NCBI RefSeq assembly: GCF_026151205.1
Contig: NC_087077.1
Span: 2,358,001 to 2,422,000, forward strand
Source of the DNA: Bolinopsis microptera
Taxonomy: Eukaryota > Ctenophora > Tentaculata > Lobata > Bolinopsidae
DNA: 64,000 bases
Direction of reading: 5' to 3'
Shown in pieces: positions 43,879-54,220 of this stretch; position 1 is the first letter of the stretch, and the number at the start of each line of letters is the position of its first letter. A program made the translations under genes and the position numbers. The notes beneath the pieces are model-generated. The model had not been told where the DNA came from. It searched no databases and was given only the letters and a program-made list of their open reading frames with translations.

Positions 43879-45384
43879 TCATTCTATCATATTCGCTCTA
43901 CGTGCTCCTACCCAAGCATTAAAAATAACTTTAGTGTACTTTATGCAACATTTATCACTACACCAATATTTCCCTCGCTCGGGTTCGGTTGTGGCTTCTT
44001 CAAAGCAACCGTCATGCAAACAAATAAGTTTTAAATTAGCTTTTCGTTCTGATGGAGCGACAGTTTCAATTTTTCTGAGTGGTGGGGGAGGAGTAGATTC
44101 TTTAGTGACGTGTTTGCTTTCAGATTTTAAAGACTGAGTTTTTGTTTCTGGCAAGGATGCTTGAACCGTTGGTCTTTCGTCTAGATCTAAAATAGATGGA
44201 AGGTCTATATCATCGTTAACTGCCATTTTATTTACTCTGTTTAATCTAGGCATAGTCATGCTCGGTGAATCTGACTCCCCTCTAATTTTCCTTTTAAATT
44301 TGAGAGGAGGCATTGACGAAGGAACAATTCCTGCATCAAGGGGTTTAGCAGGTTTCTTCAAGTTCTCTTCAGGTATTTCCCAGTCAGCATCGTTATTATC
44401 GTAATCTTCCTCCACATCAAAGAATTTCCGTTTTACGTTCCTCTTTGGGAGATTATAACCACTAGACGAAGTTTCATCTTTCTTCTCTGATTTTGATAAT
44501 GTAGTTCCTGCTTTCTGGGAACTAGAAATTTTGTCCTTTGAAAGTAAATCGGATTTTGATGATTTAGATGCCTTCTTTTCGTTTTTCACAGGTTCAACAA
44601 TAGGTATACCTTTCTTAACTTTGTAAGCATCACTGTTTCTTATGTAATGGTTTTTCGATTTAATATCTAGCTTCTCCCATAGAATCTTCGCTTCTTTAGT
44701 TATGTCTTTCTCTGTTGGGTTAGTATTCTTCTGCGACAAAAACGGTCGTTGCTCCTCTAAGAAAGCTTGAAAGCCGGTTTGTGGCTTTGCCTCTAGTGCT
44801 TTAGCATCTTTTGTGGCTGGAGTCTTTCGTTTAGAAGCAGCCGGCCTCGGATCCTGCTTCTGAGATGATAGTCTCGACAGAGGAACATTGTCAGACTCAG
44901 AGCTAGAAGACCTAATTTTTGGTCTACCCCGAGGTTTAGGTTCTGGTTTTTCTGGTTCAGGTGGTGCAGCAGGTTTTGAAGATAATTTGTCGAATAAATT
45001 AGAAGGAGCGGAAGAGGGAGGAGCATCAGGTGGTGGATCATCTTCTGGAGCAGATGGAGGGGCAGTTGGTTTGGTGGGTGAAACTGGGGCAGGAGTAATT
45101 GCTGGCACAGGGGGAATGGTTTTTGGTAAAATGTCACTTCCCCCACTGGCCTCTGATTCAGCAGCAGCCTGAGCAACATACTTCTCAACAACCCCTGGTG
45201 GAGCCATCACCGTCACGTGGGCAATTGTCTGTTTGTTTGGCAGAGTCATCACTTTGACTGGACCAGCAAGTGTGGCCCCTGAAGGGAGATTTATCTTGGC
45301 CACTTGTCCGCCTCCGATGTCGATGGGAATGGCCATAGTGGTGCGCACCATTTGCGTAACACCATTCTCGAAATTTTTTGCCAT
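43879..45384 (-). CDS. TOX4-like HMG-box protein with AT-hook
   Basis: A 501-residue predicted chromatin protein. An N-terminal conserved stretch (MAIPIDIGGGQVAKINLPSG) is followed by a Pro-rich tract, an AT-hook core (KPRGRPK), an HMG-box-like segment (GFQAFLEEQRPFLSQKN through AKILWEKLDIKSKNHY), Lys/Ser-rich sequence and a C-terminal zinc cluster (CLHDGCFEEA ... YWCSDKC ... IFNAWVGARRAN). That C-terminal cluster matches the tail of TOX-family proteins, notably TOX4, which works with the PTW/PP1 complex. The Met at 45384 lies 5 nt after a strong 3' splice site (CTTCTTTTCCAG), which excludes the longer open frame upstream. The HMG segment is divergent, so DNA binding is not certain. Confidence 0.72.
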   Translation of the reverse strand: MAKNFENGVTQMVRTTMAIPIDIGGGQVAKINLPSGATLAGPVKVMTLPNKQTIAHVTVMAPPGVVEKYVAQAAAESEASGGSDILPKTIPPVPAITPAPVSPTKPTAPPSAPEDDPPPDAPPSSAPSNLFDKLSSKPAAPPEPEKPEPKPRGRPKIRSSSSESDNVPLSRLSSQKQDPRPAASKRKTPATKDAKALEAKPQTGFQAFLEEQRPFLSQKNTNPTEKDITKEAKILWEKLDIKSKNHYIRNSDAYKVKKGIPIVEPVKNEKKASKSSKSDLLSKDKISSSQKAGTTLSKSEKKDETSSSGYNLPKRNVKRKFFDVEEDYDNNDADWEIPEENLKKPAKPLDAGIVPSSMPPLKFKRKIRGESDSPSMTMPRLNRVNKMAVNDDIDLPSILDLDERPTVQASLPETKTQSLKSESKHVTKESTPPPPLRKIETVAPSERKANLKLICLHDGCFEEATTEPERGKYWCSDKCCIKYTKVIFNAWVGARRANMIE

Positions 45385-45389
45385 GCAAC

Positions 45390-46415
45390 CTGGAAAAGAA
45401 GTGTTGTTAAGCACCCGTTTACTAACAGTAAAAATAATATTGAAATTTGATCCAGCAAGCGGAAAATAGGAGACCAATTTGAATACTCAAAATATTAAAT
45501 CAAAGTTTTTGAATTTGAACGAGGCAAGAAGACTCAGAATATTATGATAAATAACTTAAAAATGATGCAAATTATGTTAATAATGAAATAAAGATAAATT
45601 AAATTCATCATAATTTTAGTGCATGTATGGAAATGCATCAAGCTTCAGCCTTAAAAGGCAATCGGCAATTCCCACTGTAGTTTTACTTCGATGGGAAATA
45701 AATTACATTTTATTAAGTGCTGACAAATAATAAAATTGCCCTGTTAATCCGGATATTTGTAAAAAAAGTTTAACGCAGTTAGAAAGGATCAATACCACAA
45801 AACATGATGACGAATGAACTATAACCATACAGTAACTGCACTTTAAGGCCAAATTTCGGTCACAGTAATGCGATTCCATATAAACTGACATTTCTTTATC
45901 AGAACATAGAGAAATCAAAATTCATCGTGACAGGGTCATTAACGATGAAAAGAACCAAACAAAACTGACGAATGTTTTAGCCATGTATAATTGCTAAATG
46001 AGGCCATTATATTATTATGAGTGTAAGAACGTTTGGTATAACACTCTGTTAATAAGCTTTTGAAGTTAAAACATGAAAATATCACAATATCAAATATCAC
46101 AATACAAAATAAAGAGCTGGAGTATTGCTGTACTCCATTTTCAAAATTAAAATATCTAGTAAAACCAGGTTTCCTTCAAGATAGAACGGAACATATTATG
46201 CATTTAAAATTTGCTTACATCCATGCATGAAGCTCTACTCAATTTGATTTCCTAACACAGAGCTATTGTTGCTTCGAATTCAGATTTAAATTATAAATCC
46301 AGATGACAGTATTATCATTTACCACTAAAAAGACGAGATGAACTACCACATTCAAACACAGCACACTCAACCACAGAAATTATTTCAAGATTTAACAACC
46401 TAGTACATTCTGTAT
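45390..46415. other. Spacer between giant finger gene and TOX-like gene
   Basis: AT-rich. Contains the upstream part of the TOX-like transcript (probable 5'UTR intron or trans-splice outron) and the 3' flank of the finger gene. No coding sequence recognised. Confidence 0.5.
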
Positions 46416-49400
46416 TCAATCATAATTATTTAAGTTTTTCAGAAACCGCCGCTGATCACTGCAATCATCGTACAAATTGTCAAAACCAAAAGCATGATCT
46501 GGATTCATAGTTGAACTGTTCTCTGATTTAGTTGCCATGTTGATACTTCCCTCATTAGCAGTCCCATAACAATCCTTCAGTCCTAAACTTGCTCGATACA
46601 ACTTTGTGATAGTCGTATGAACACATTCCTTATAGAAACACTTGCATAAGTACTTGTGCGTCTTCTTGTTGTATGTGGTGATAACTCTACCAGAGCGAGT
46701 GTAGTATCCTTTAAACATGGCGTTACAGACTGAGTAGAAGGTACAGGACGTTTCCTCGCCGTTTGGGTACTTGAAAGTCTGGAACGCTCGGATAACCGGA
46801 GTATTGTTTTCGAGACAGTAGTTGTGGAGAGTGTAAACATCACATTTCTCCTCGTCAGTTATCCTGTGAAACAAATCAATTTGGTCGAGGTCAGGGAAAT
46901 CTTCGTTCATGTCGACTGAATCATTATCTTCATGATCCTCCCGATAGACATTGTTGTCTCGGACATACTTCTCAACTGCAGCTAGATGTTTACACAGTTG
47001 TCTGTCCTGCATTTCACAGCCACTTTCACAGTGGAACTCTTTTGGATGGGTCTTCTTGAAGATCACGTGAACGGGAAAGCCAAGACCAACCGCAGAGCCT
47101 CTCACGACGAATATGCCAGTGGCTTTGTCAATCATCTGACATCCAAGACCTTCGTTTCGGGCTTTTTTCATGTCATTCTTGGATACTTTCTTCTTTCTCT
47201 TACTGGCTGTTTTGACACTGTTATCAGCAGCACTCTTCCTCTTTTTGTCGAAGTATCTCAAGCAACGGGGGAAATGTCTAAGCATGAGTTGTAAGTAGTC
47301 TGATTTGGTACAGATTGGGCAATGATAATGTAACGGTTGCTCCTTGAGATCCATCCCAGGTCCTTCACAGCCCTCTAGCTGTCGATTACATGGGATTATC
47401 TTGAGGAGTGTCAGCTCTTTGTCACTCAGAGTCTGTAAATCCGGGTATTTTATCATGGGATCATCAGGCATATCTTGTAGAAGAGGAACGTCTAAACTAT
47501 CCTTGCTGTACCCATAACGAGAACTGTACTTCTGATTCACTACATAGCAATCTCGATAATGAGCAGCAACCTTCTTCTGATTGTAATCTGTGAAAGTACA
47601 CAAAGAACAATGCCAGTGACCGAAGTAACCTGGTTTCGTTTCCTTGGTCCCAGAGCTACATTTTTCTACCTCAGCAGTGCAGTACATAATGTGAGTGGAA
47701 GAGGCTTTACCAGCACATATCTCAGTGTAGTGAGTGGTTACTTTGTTCTTGCGATAGTCTACATAGGGACACAGTGGGCAATGGAAGTGAGAATGCTTTC
47801 GATCTTCAGTTTTTCTGTTTGGAGCACACTCAGTGTATTCTTTGGTACATTGCAAAATGTCTAAATCGATTGCAGCATCTGCCATCTGAGACTTCACATG
47901 GAATTCAATAAAGTTTGAACAATGAACATAGTGTTTCAGTCCCTCGTACTCAACAAATCCGACCTTATCACACATAGGACAGTGCCAGTGCATTTCTTGT
48001 CCTTGATCATCGATTCTCGTATTCAGTGGATACACACACTGATAAACACTTTGACCACAGTAAATCAAGGGTGAATTCGTCATCTTGTTGTAGTTTGGAA
48101 CTTGGAACATACTGATAGTACTGTTGCTTGATCTACTGTTTAAGAAAGCCTGGTTCTGTTTAGCAACCAAGTCAGGATTGGGGACATTTTTCCGTCCTTT
48201 TCTCAAACATTTCACATAATGTTCAAAAGCTTTCCTCTTCGTTGTACCCCAGTAATTACATAAGGAGCAATGCCAGTGTTTCTTGATACACTTTTTTCTA
48301 GACTTGCTACAAGACCCAGAGGTATTAATACACGAAAATACTCCATGTACTTCATCCTCTTCTTCATCAGAAGATAAGGGGTCAGCAACCTCAATTGATT
48401 CATTCTGGTCTTGCTTTGTAACGTTCTCCTGCTCGGCCATGCGAGCATCTAGGTGGTTTTTAAACACATGACACCTGATTCTATAACGTTTGTAGTCCAC
48501 AAAATCACACCGAGTGCAATGCCAGTGAGCACGCCGGCGAGGGTCAGCTTTTCTGTTCAGCTTGCAATGTCTGATGTCTTGCTCACACCTTTCCATGAAG
48601 TCTAAACAAGGATCATTTGCATCATTAGACACGTTCGATAAATTAGGTCGGAAGATTGATGTATTCTTTGTTGGGGAAGGACTCGACTCAAAGCATAAAG
48701 ATTTGGATAAATGAGCTTTATGCACATGGTTTTCTGCCCTGTCTTTTCTGTAACTTACATAACTACAAACCGAACAGTGGAAATGTGTTACACGTTTGGA
48801 ATCTGTAGTGTTACAAGAAGCTTCACGTTGACGACAAACTATGACATTTGGTGGGTTTCTGTACTTGTCCTCATTTGGATCCACACCATCTTTCAAAGCC
48901 TTTGCTCTGGCTCTTAAACAGTGTGCCACTTGGTGCTGTTCAAGTTGCTTTCTATTTAAATCTGGCTTAGCACAAATGCCACAATGGTAGTGGATAGGTC
49001 TTCCAGGGAAGTCATCAACTGAGCATATTGGCAATTTCTTGTGACATTTTATGACATTAGTAAGGGACTCAGCAGTATCAAAATCAGAAAACATCTCACT
49101 TTCAGAATCTTCAGAATCAGAGTGCCGCATAGCAGCAGGATCCATTTCTTTTCTCTTTTGATTGGCAAACTGCATGCTATTCAAATCACTGTTCATGTAC
49201 GATGAACAACATGTGGAAAAGTGTTTTATCATGAGAGCTTTACTACCAGATATAGTACAAACTGGACAATGCCAATGAATTCTTGAAGTTCTATAACAGT
49301 TTCCCATCCCAATCCTTGCACACCCATCCAACCGTTTGAAACAAGGAATGATATTGATAAAGTCTTTACTCTTGCTGTCAATTATCGGGTATTCAACAGG

Positions 49401-50762
49401 AGAGTCATAATCATCCTCATCATAGATGGGACGATTTGATGAATCCTCATAATGAAATCGAGCTGAAAGTTTCTCTAAACATCCAGGCATGTGAGCTTGA
49501 ATGTTCACTAATAGAGAGCTTGACCAGGTGCAATATGGACAATGGTAATGCTGTAAACTTACTCCCCGGTTGATGGAGCACCCTTTCCAAGTCTCTACAC
49601 ACTCTATCACTCTGTGATCAAATGGGTCAATTTTCTGTGGTGCGTGGATTGCAGATTTCCCAGGAACAAGAGGCGCACCGCCCTGATTCGGACTCACAAC
49701 CTCAGTTATAACATCTTCTTGAGGATTAAACAACTGTACGAGATTAGACTTCTGCCGTTTGCTAGCGTGAACAGCAGAAGCTGGGTGTCCATCACATTGA
49801 GCGAAATGTGCCTTGACGATAGGCAGTGAACAATCACTGTACTCTCTACACTGGGGACAGTGATAATGCAGTACAGGTGCCATGATGGTCTTGTTCTTTT
49901 CAACACGTTTCTCAGCACAACAGGACACGTCTAACGCATAACACTCTGGGATATAGACTTCTGTGGTAGCTGAATTGTAATGAATATGATTGAAATGATC
50001 CAGTATTCCTTCCCTTTCAACAGCACAGAACTCACAAGCGGGACAGTGATAATGTTCCTGAACCTCTTTCTTGATGTCAATCCTTTTCATACACTGCTTC
50101 TTGGAGCAAGTCTGAAGATTAATAACAACAGAGTCATCTTCATTAGAAACAAGAGCAACAATAACTGGGTACTCCTCATCCTGCTCAGCATTGGAATGTT
50201 GATCAGAACCCACCTCCGACATGACATCTGCTTGAGCTTGCACAAAACAACCCACACGATGCTGCTCAACATCGTCTACATCCTCCGTCGTCCACTCGCA
50301 GTTATCACAATGGTAATGGAACTTGGTTTCATCGTACTGATGTCGGCAAGCTAGCTCTGTACAAACTGGGTACAGATCAAGGCGCTTGGCTAACTTATCA
50401 CATGTGAAAATATGTCGTTTGAGAGCATTGAGTCTACTGTTTACATGCATACACTCTGGATAACCAGCACAATGATAATGTTTTTGTCCTGAAGATTTCT
50501 TAGCTTTATCATGCCCCGCAACACAAAATGCTTGAACTTTGGAACATATCAAGTAAGACTCCTCTGGTATTGTGGCAGGCTTCACCGCACAATCGTCTAT
50601 GTGAGCCTTAACAAACGCTTCTTCAAAGGAAACAAAACTGCATTTTATTGACATGGGACAGTGGTAGTGAGGTGTGGCATCTGTTTTGAGGCAGAGCGGC
50701 AGAACTCCATAACACTTGGCAAAATACTGCTCACTTTGTTTCTGCGCATCTCGGCTTTCCAT
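46416..50762 (-). CDS. Giant HYHC-type multi-finger protein with SWIM-like tail, intronless
   Basis: A 1448-residue protein of a type I do not recognise. Fifteen units fill roughly residues 15-1130, each of the form C-x5-8-C-x8-24-H-[YWF]-H-C-x2-4-C-x9-16-H-x3-4-[CH]. Examples of the core are HFHCSVCSYVSYRKDRAENH, HWHCTRCDFVDYKRYRIRCH and HWHCSLCTFTDYNQKKVAAH. Acidic Ser-rich linkers separate some units. A basic region (KRKKKVSKNDMKKAR) precedes a C-terminal module with FPVHVIFK, FHCESGCEM ... LCKHLAAVEKYV, YYTRSGRVITTYN and CKCFYKECVH, that is two Cys/His clusters of SWIM-like spacing. The start Met is 29 nt after a 3' splice site (CACCATTTCAG). Zinc binding is inferred from the Cys/His spacing; nucleic-acid binding is likely but unproven. 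Confidence 0.9.
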   Translation of the reverse strand: MESRDAQKQSEQYFAKCYGVLPLCLKTDATPHYHCPMSIKCSFVSFEEAFVKAHIDDCAVKPATIPEESYLICSKVQAFCVAGHDKAKKSSGQKHYHCAGYPECMHVNSRLNALKRHIFTCDKLAKRLDLYPVCTELACRHQYDETKFHYHCDNCEWTTEDVDDVEQHRVGCFVQAQADVMSEVGSDQHSNAEQDEEYPVIVALVSNEDDSVVINLQTCSKKQCMKRIDIKKEVQEHYHCPACEFCAVEREGILDHFNHIHYNSATTEVYIPECYALDVSCCAEKRVEKNKTIMAPVLHYHCPQCREYSDCSLPIVKAHFAQCDGHPASAVHASKRQKSNLVQLFNPQEDVITEVVSPNQGGAPLVPGKSAIHAPQKIDPFDHRVIECVETWKGCSINRGVSLQHYHCPYCTWSSSLLVNIQAHMPGCLEKLSARFHYEDSSNRPIYDEDDYDSPVEYPIIDSKSKDFINIIPCFKRLDGCARIGMGNCYRTSRIHWHCPVCTISGSKALMIKHFSTCCSSYMNSDLNSMQFANQKRKEMDPAAMRHSDSEDSESEMFSDFDTAESLTNVIKCHKKLPICSVDDFPGRPIHYHCGICAKPDLNRKQLEQHQVAHCLRARAKALKDGVDPNEDKYRNPPNVIVCRQREASCNTTDSKRVTHFHCSVCSYVSYRKDRAENHVHKAHLSKSLCFESSPSPTKNTSIFRPNLSNVSNDANDPCLDFMERCEQDIRHCKLNRKADPRRRAHWHCTRCDFVDYKRYRIRCHVFKNHLDARMAEQENVTKQDQNESIEVADPLSSDEEEDEVHGVFSCINTSGSCSKSRKKCIKKHWHCSLCNYWGTTKRKAFEHYVKCLRKGRKNVPNPDLVAKQNQAFLNSRSSNSTISMFQVPNYNKMTNSPLIYCGQSVYQCVYPLNTRIDDQGQEMHWHCPMCDKVGFVEYEGLKHYVHCSNFIEFHVKSQMADAAIDLDILQCTKEYTECAPNRKTEDRKHSHFHCPLCPYVDYRKNKVTTHYTEICAGKASSTHIMYCTAEVEKCSSGTKETKPGYFGHWHCSLCTFTDYNQKKVAAHYRDCYVVNQKYSSRYGYSKDSLDVPLLQDMPDDPMIKYPDLQTLSDKELTLLKIIPCNRQLEGCEGPGMDLKEQPLHYHCPICTKSDYLQLMLRHFPRCLRYFDKKRKSAADNSVKTASKRKKKVSKNDMKKARNEGLGCQMIDKATGIFVVRGSAVGLGFPVHVIFKKTHPKEFHCESGCEMQDRQLCKHLAAVEKYVRDNNVYREDHEDNDSVDMNEDFPDLDQIDLFHRITDEEKCDVYTLHNYCLENNTPVIRAFQTFKYPNGEETSCTFYSVCNAMFKGYYTRSGRVITTYNKKTHKYLCKCFYKECVHTTITKLYRASLGLKDCYGTANEGSINMATKSENSSTMNPDHAFGFDNLYDDCSDQRRFLKNLNNYD

Positions 50763-51990
50763 CAGGTCATAAGGTTATAACTTACATATCCTGAAATGGT
50801 GATATATTTAGGGACTTTAAAGTCGGAACTATTTACTATAGAACTATGCTATCTTCTTTTTGAAAATTTAAATGATTAAGATTGAACAATTCACTCATTT
50901 CTCAAAAAGGTGATACAGTATGATATAATTCTCTACTAGACCACTAAGACACTATACTAGTCACTGGTGCCAACGTATTTGTGCAATTGTTCTGCCAAAT
51001 TTTTATTGTTTCATTTAGTTTGTAACAACATTCTGTTAACTACAATTTTGTAGGCCGACTTTAATAATTTTTATAATAATGTATTATATGAACAGAGGAT
51101 GATGGATTTTCTTATCAATGTCAATGAAAAATTCCGTCAAGGAAAATAGAATAGAGTAAAATTATGACTGAGAAGAGCAGGAAATTACCAAATTATAAAT
51201 GCACAAAATTTAGATATAAAGTAAATCACCGTCATTTGAAATAGGAAGTTTGTAACAAAATTGAAGTGCATAGCTGGAAAATTAAGAAATGTAAAACTGC
51301 ACTTGAAGTTACACTGGAGGTGCAAATTGGAATAAAATTTGAACGTTTTACAATTTTACACACCGTTAAAATTTGAATGAAATTATACATAAAGTCAAAT
51401 AAAACAACAGGAATAAAACTAGAATCAAGGTAAATTTTAGTTCGTGGCATGGTATCCGACATATTATAATATAAACGAATATCAATAAATTCAGCAAAGC
51501 CAGACAGGGGAACATTTTACAACACTCATGTTAATAAATGTTGAGAAAACTCAAATAGGAACATATAAGCTAGCGGTACTCAATGCAATTTAGTTTCATA
51601 AATATTCGGATTAAATCAAAACTTTTAACTCTGCGAAATAAAGCACAAACTACCTCCAAAAATAAAAGTAATGGAAAATTTCCGAAGCTCATAATATAAA
51701 TATCTAAAATGATGCCGGCAAAAACCGGCAGTTTGCAAAGTAATGTCCTTCAACAGTTACATTAAAAATCAGAAACAGGGAGAGTTTGCCAAGAAAAGGA
51801 GCTAGTCCTAATATTGCTGAAAATTAACAAACACTCGAATGAAAATTTTACATCTTGAGGTCATGCACAGGTAAAGAGGTTGAATTTGAAATTATAATCA
51901 GTGCAGATTTGCACTAAAAGCTCTTTAAAGTAAAAATTTTTGTCTCGTGTAAAGAACGACAAACTAATACTCGGTAATGTTTAGATAGGA
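50763..51990. other. Spacer between ELAV-like gene and giant finger gene
   Basis: AT-rich. Presumably includes the long 3' untranslated region of the ELAV-like gene. No coding sequence on either strand. Confidence 0.5.
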
Positions 51991-53280
51991 CTACTTTCGT
52001 TTTTCGGTCTTGAAGTCAACCTTGAGGCTTCTTCCATTCAGAGTAGAACCATTCAATGATTGGATGGCGGTAGCTGCATCGGCATGGCTCTTGAAATTAA
52101 CAAAAGCAAACCAATGGTCGTTTCCACCATCAGGCTTAACATTGCTCATGGGCTTAACATTAGCAATTGCACCATAAGGCGAGAACAACTGGTATAGCAG
52201 GCAACTCTTACAGGTAGTTTCTGGTAGATTGCCAATGTAGATACAGTAATGGTTGTTCTTGTTGTTAATAGCAGCTGCAGGAACTGGACCTGGACCTGGT
52301 GCCATGGAAGAAGGTGCCATCATGGGGTGAGAGTGAGGGGGAGGGTTGTAACCTGGAATGACAGTGTTGGAGGGTGCAGAGTGCTGTGGTGGTGTGCTGT
52401 TGTAAGGACTTGGTGCTGAGTATGGGTTTGGATTTGAGTGAGATCCAGAGGGTGCAGGTGATGAGTAGCTAGATCCAATAGGAGGATATGCACCAGGGTG
52501 AGAATATGCACTTGGTGGTGGTGTCTGAGAGTGAGATGGAGGCTTGCTGTAAGGGTTGTAACGGTGGTCAACGTTGTGAGAATGTTGAGTGTACCCGTTG
52601 TTTGAGGGGGGAACAGCTGTCATTGCTTGCAATGCACTAGCGGTTGAAGGGTTGTGGTTGAGTACAAGACCAGGAAGGCCACTGTGGTTGATGCTTGCGG
52701 CTACTGGTTTCTCCTTCTTTTTTCCATCAGCAATCTTAACAATAAGTGGTAAAGATCCTCCCTCAGGGCATCTGTCATCCATGTCAAGGATAGCTGCAGC
52801 AGCCATCTTGGAAGTCTCGTAGCGAACAAAGCCAGCTCCCCTGCTTGCACCTGAAACGTCTCTTAAGATCTTACAATGTTTCACTGGTCCATAGGTTTCG
52901 AATCTAGCTGTCAGCTCTTTTTCATCCCAGGTCTTTGGCAGATTGGCAATATAGACATTCACATCATCATTAGAGGCAGCAGGTGCGGCTTTTGATCGGT
53001 TGGTATCATCTATTGGAGTGGAGTAGGCCACTCTCAATCTCTTGTCCTCCATCTGATGTCCGTTCAGCTCAATGATGGCACCCACAGCAGAGTTCTCATC
53101 TTCAAAGGTGATGAAGCCATAGCCTTTGGATTCATTGGTTGCTGTATTTTTGACAATGTGGGCATTAGCAACTTCGCCAAACTTTTCAAACATTCCTTTC
53201 AACTGGTTGACCTCTACTGATCTCGGCAGATAGTTGATCATCAACTTCTTTTTCTGATCTGGTGTCAGTTTATCAGCCAT
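51991..53280 (-). CDS. ELAV/Hu-like RNA-binding protein 1, intronless, three RRMs
   Basis: A 429-residue RNA-binding protein. RRM1 is about residues 12-90 (KLMINYLPRSV, RNP1 KGYGFITF). RRM2 is about 106-190 (VNVYIANLPKTWDEKEL, RNP1 RGAGFVRY). A long Pro/Ser/Tyr/His-rich linker leads to RRM3 at about 343-425 (CIYIGNLPETTCKSCLLYQL, RNP1 WFAFVNF). Two N-terminal RRMs, a long hinge and a C-terminal RRM are the ELAV/Hu plan, usually acting on AU-rich mRNA stability and splicing. The start Met lies 12 nt after a 3' splice site (TTTCTTTACAG). It is the closest to classical ELAV of the three copies here. Confidence 0.85.
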   Translation of the reverse strand: MADKLTPDQKKKLMINYLPRSVEVNQLKGMFEKFGEVANAHIVKNTATNESKGYGFITFEDENSAVGAIIELNGHQMEDKRLRVAYSTPIDDTNRSKAAPAASNDDVNVYIANLPKTWDEKELTARFETYGPVKHCKILRDVSGASRGAGFVRYETSKMAAAAILDMDDRCPEGGSLPLIVKIADGKKKEKPVAASINHSGLPGLVLNHNPSTASALQAMTAVPPSNNGYTQHSHNVDHRYNPYSKPPSHSQTPPPSAYSHPGAYPPIGSSYSSPAPSGSHSNPNPYSAPSPYNSTPPQHSAPSNTVIPGYNPPPHSHPMMAPSSMAPGPGPVPAAAINNKNNHYCIYIGNLPETTCKSCLLYQLFSPYGAIANVKPMSNVKPDGGNDHWFAFVNFKSHADAATAIQSLNGSTLNGRSLKVDFKTEKRK

Positions 53281-54220
53281 CTTATCACAGTTCTGTAAAG
53301 AAAGTTAAAATTGAAAACAAAGGAATAGTACATGATAAAGAATTAATTCATAATTTTTGTTTGAATGAACAACTTGTGTACCTAGTACGAAATAACACAA
53401 TTATTGCGAGGTTAAACTGACTGATGCAACGGATCGAATATTAAAAAACATCATTCAATAATAGGTACAGTATATTGTGTAATTCAATTTTCAGTGTAAT
53501 CCCAGAGGGTATGAAAGAGTGAATACAAAATGGAACATTTGGAATGAAATAGTTTTAAAATAAAATCAATTTGAGTAATTTTGATGAAGGACAACCAATT
53601 TAAGATTCACAGAAAATAGTATCTAAGATACATCTTGCACGGATTTCAAAAAAACACATATTAATACATTATGTCATCAATCATTGTCTAAACTGGGAAC
53701 TGCATTGGATGATAAGTCAATAAGTAGTATAATAGGAGACATAACAGTATGGAATTTCTTACCGTATCCGTATAATTTTGAACCAGATAAACAATGAAAG
53801 CAATGAATATCATTTAAATATTAGGTCACTTGTAGTCAATAAAAAATAACATGAATTTATGAATCAACGCTGATTGAAAGAATGAAAAACTTTATAATTC
53901 CAATAAAACAAGGGTGCAAATATTTCTAGATACTGTTCTCTGTTTGTAAATAATGACACAGACCTCTTGCCACGCGCACGGTTGAAAGCTAAAATTTCAA
54001 ACATTGTCTTTTGATGCGTCTTAAATCTGTTATGGAAATGGTCTATTCAATAAGTTAAATGAATATGTTTTTAATCGATCATTATTGACCAAAAGTCAAA
54101 CAATAACAGTAAAGCTATTCAAGTACACTAAAAATCATTGATAATATACTATTTTAGAGATAACTGGATAACTATAAAAACATCTTGATAATAAATATCA
54201 GATAAAATTATATTATAACA
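53281..54220. other. Spacer between ELAV-like copies 1 and 2
   Basis: AT-rich; 3' flank of copy 2 and upstream region of copy 1. No coding sequence. Confidence 0.5.

Noticed and set aside
44888-45172. Gly/Ala/Ser-rich plus-strand frame opposite the TOX-like gene
   Set aside because: Complement of the Pro-rich tract of the real gene.
45385-45477. Longer N-terminus for the TOX-like protein starting MVSYFPLAGSNF
   Set aside because: A strong 3' splice site lies between that Met and the conserved MAKNFENG start, so the upstream part is intronic or leader sequence.
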